From: Thermoplasmatota archaeon
Lineage (GTDB): Archaea; Thermoplasmatota; Penumbrarchaeia; Penumbrarchaeales; Penumbrarchaeaceae
Direction of reading: 5' to 3'
DNA: 12,974 nt
NCBI GenBank assembly: GCA_030591285.1
Contig: JAUVBH010000015.1
Coordinates: 1 to 12,974 of the forward strand
Within the stretch, counting starts at the first letter, position 1. Each line of letters begins with the position of its first letter. Below, one piece after another: positions 12,700 to 12,974 of this stretch. A program made the translations under genes and the position numbers. A model generated the notes under the pieces. The model searched no databases. It saw only the letters and a list, made by a program, of their open reading frames with translations, and had not been told where the DNA came from.

Positions 12700-12974
12700 T
12701 GGAACTTCTTCTTCTCTCCCTGCACTTCAAGGAGTTTCTTGATAGCTTTCTTCTCTTTGATCGAGGGATGCTTGGGTACTTCCACACGGACATCGATGTA
12801 GAGATCCCCGATCCTTTTCCTGTTCCTGATGTTAGGAATGCCCTTTCCTTTCACCCTAAGGGTGCTGTTGGGTTGGGTTCCCGAAGGGATCTTGACCTCG
12901 ACAGGCCCCTGTAATGTAGCAATATCTATTTTGGTTCCCAGGACAGCCTGGGGATAGTTAATGGTGATCTGACA
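12693..12974 (-). CDS. dnaJ: DnaJ co-chaperone, C-terminal fragment (5' part outside window)
   Basis: The frame is open from the right edge to the TGA at 12693-12695 and encodes the last 93 residues. It matches the second C-terminal beta-sandwich and dimerisation region of type I DnaJ/Hsp40. Visible signatures are N-Y-P-Q-A-V-L-G-T-K-I-D, L-Q-G-P-V-E-V-K-I-P-S-G-T-Q, L-R-V-K-G-K-G-I-P, then G-D-L-Y-I-D-V-R-V-E-V-P, and a Lys/Glu-rich tail. DnaJ delivers unfolded clients to DnaK and stimulates its ATPase. The J domain and zinc fingers are outside the window, so an intact gene cannot be confirmed. DnaK/DnaJ is absent from many hyperthermophilic archaea, so its presence hints at a mesophilic or moderately thermophilic host. 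It is tail-to-tail with the reductase and overlaps it by 7 nt. Confidence 0.93.
   Translation of the reverse strand, partial: CQITINYPQAVLGTKIDIATLQGPVEVKIPSGTQPNSTLRVKGKGIPNIRNRKRIGDLYIDVRVEVPKHPSIKEKKAIKKLLEVQGEKKKFHQ

Overview
The window looks like a chromosomal segment of a euryarchaeon, most likely a Thermoplasmatota-type lineage (an inference from gene content, not a measured placement). Archaeal signs are TATA/BRE-like promoters ahead of Shine-Dalgarno or leaderless starts, and archaeal families: DUF211, UPF0147, a PAC2 proteasome-assembly homologue and an archaeal-type riboflavin-pathway reductase. There are also very large envelope proteins built from repeated beta-sandwich (NEW3/COG1470-like) domains. 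Coding density is high. I see no tRNA, rRNA, CRISPR array, insertion sequence or phage gene.

Layout. Positions 1-1526 (minus strand) form a two-gene operon: a DUF211 protein with a TTG start, then a membrane-anchored protein with a NEW3-like domain that runs off the left edge. A divergent promoter region with a 13-bp dyad precedes a small multi-pass membrane protein (1659-2045, plus). Converging on it is a zinc-ribbon protein with two membrane segments and a Pro/Gln-rich tail (2055-3197, minus). A 60-bp divergent spacer leads to a small unknown ORF (3258-3482, plus) that converges on UPF0147 (3487-3750, minus). The centre (3886-10119, minus) is one 2077-residue surface protein with 16 repeat domains, a C-terminal membrane helix and a cytoplasmic zinc ribbon. 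It ends in a strong hairpin plus U-tract that abuts the UPF0147 promoter. To its right an AT-rich divergent spacer separates it from a predicted DNA-binding protein with a ribbon-helix-helix-like N-terminus and a C-terminal AT-hook (10315-11061, plus). Then come a PAC2 proteasome chaperone (11064-11909, minus) with a C-terminal HbYX-like Met-Tyr-Gly, the riboflavin reductase (12019-12699, plus), and the C-terminal part of DnaJ (12693 to the right edge, minus).

How the genes relate. Housekeeping genes (protein quality control: PAC2, DnaJ; flavin synthesis) flank an envelope cluster. The partial left-edge protein and the 2077-residue protein share a plan: N-terminal membrane segment, beta-sandwich ectodomain with an N-x-G-N motif, C-terminal membrane helix, charged cytoplasmic tail. 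The giant protein and the 380-residue protein both carry zinc ribbons on the cytoplasmic side. The most notable observations are a steep N-glycosylation-sequon asymmetry along the giant protein, the RHH/AT-hook protein facing an AT-rich shared promoter, and the HbYX-like tail on PAC2. No clearly new defence or mobile system is visible.
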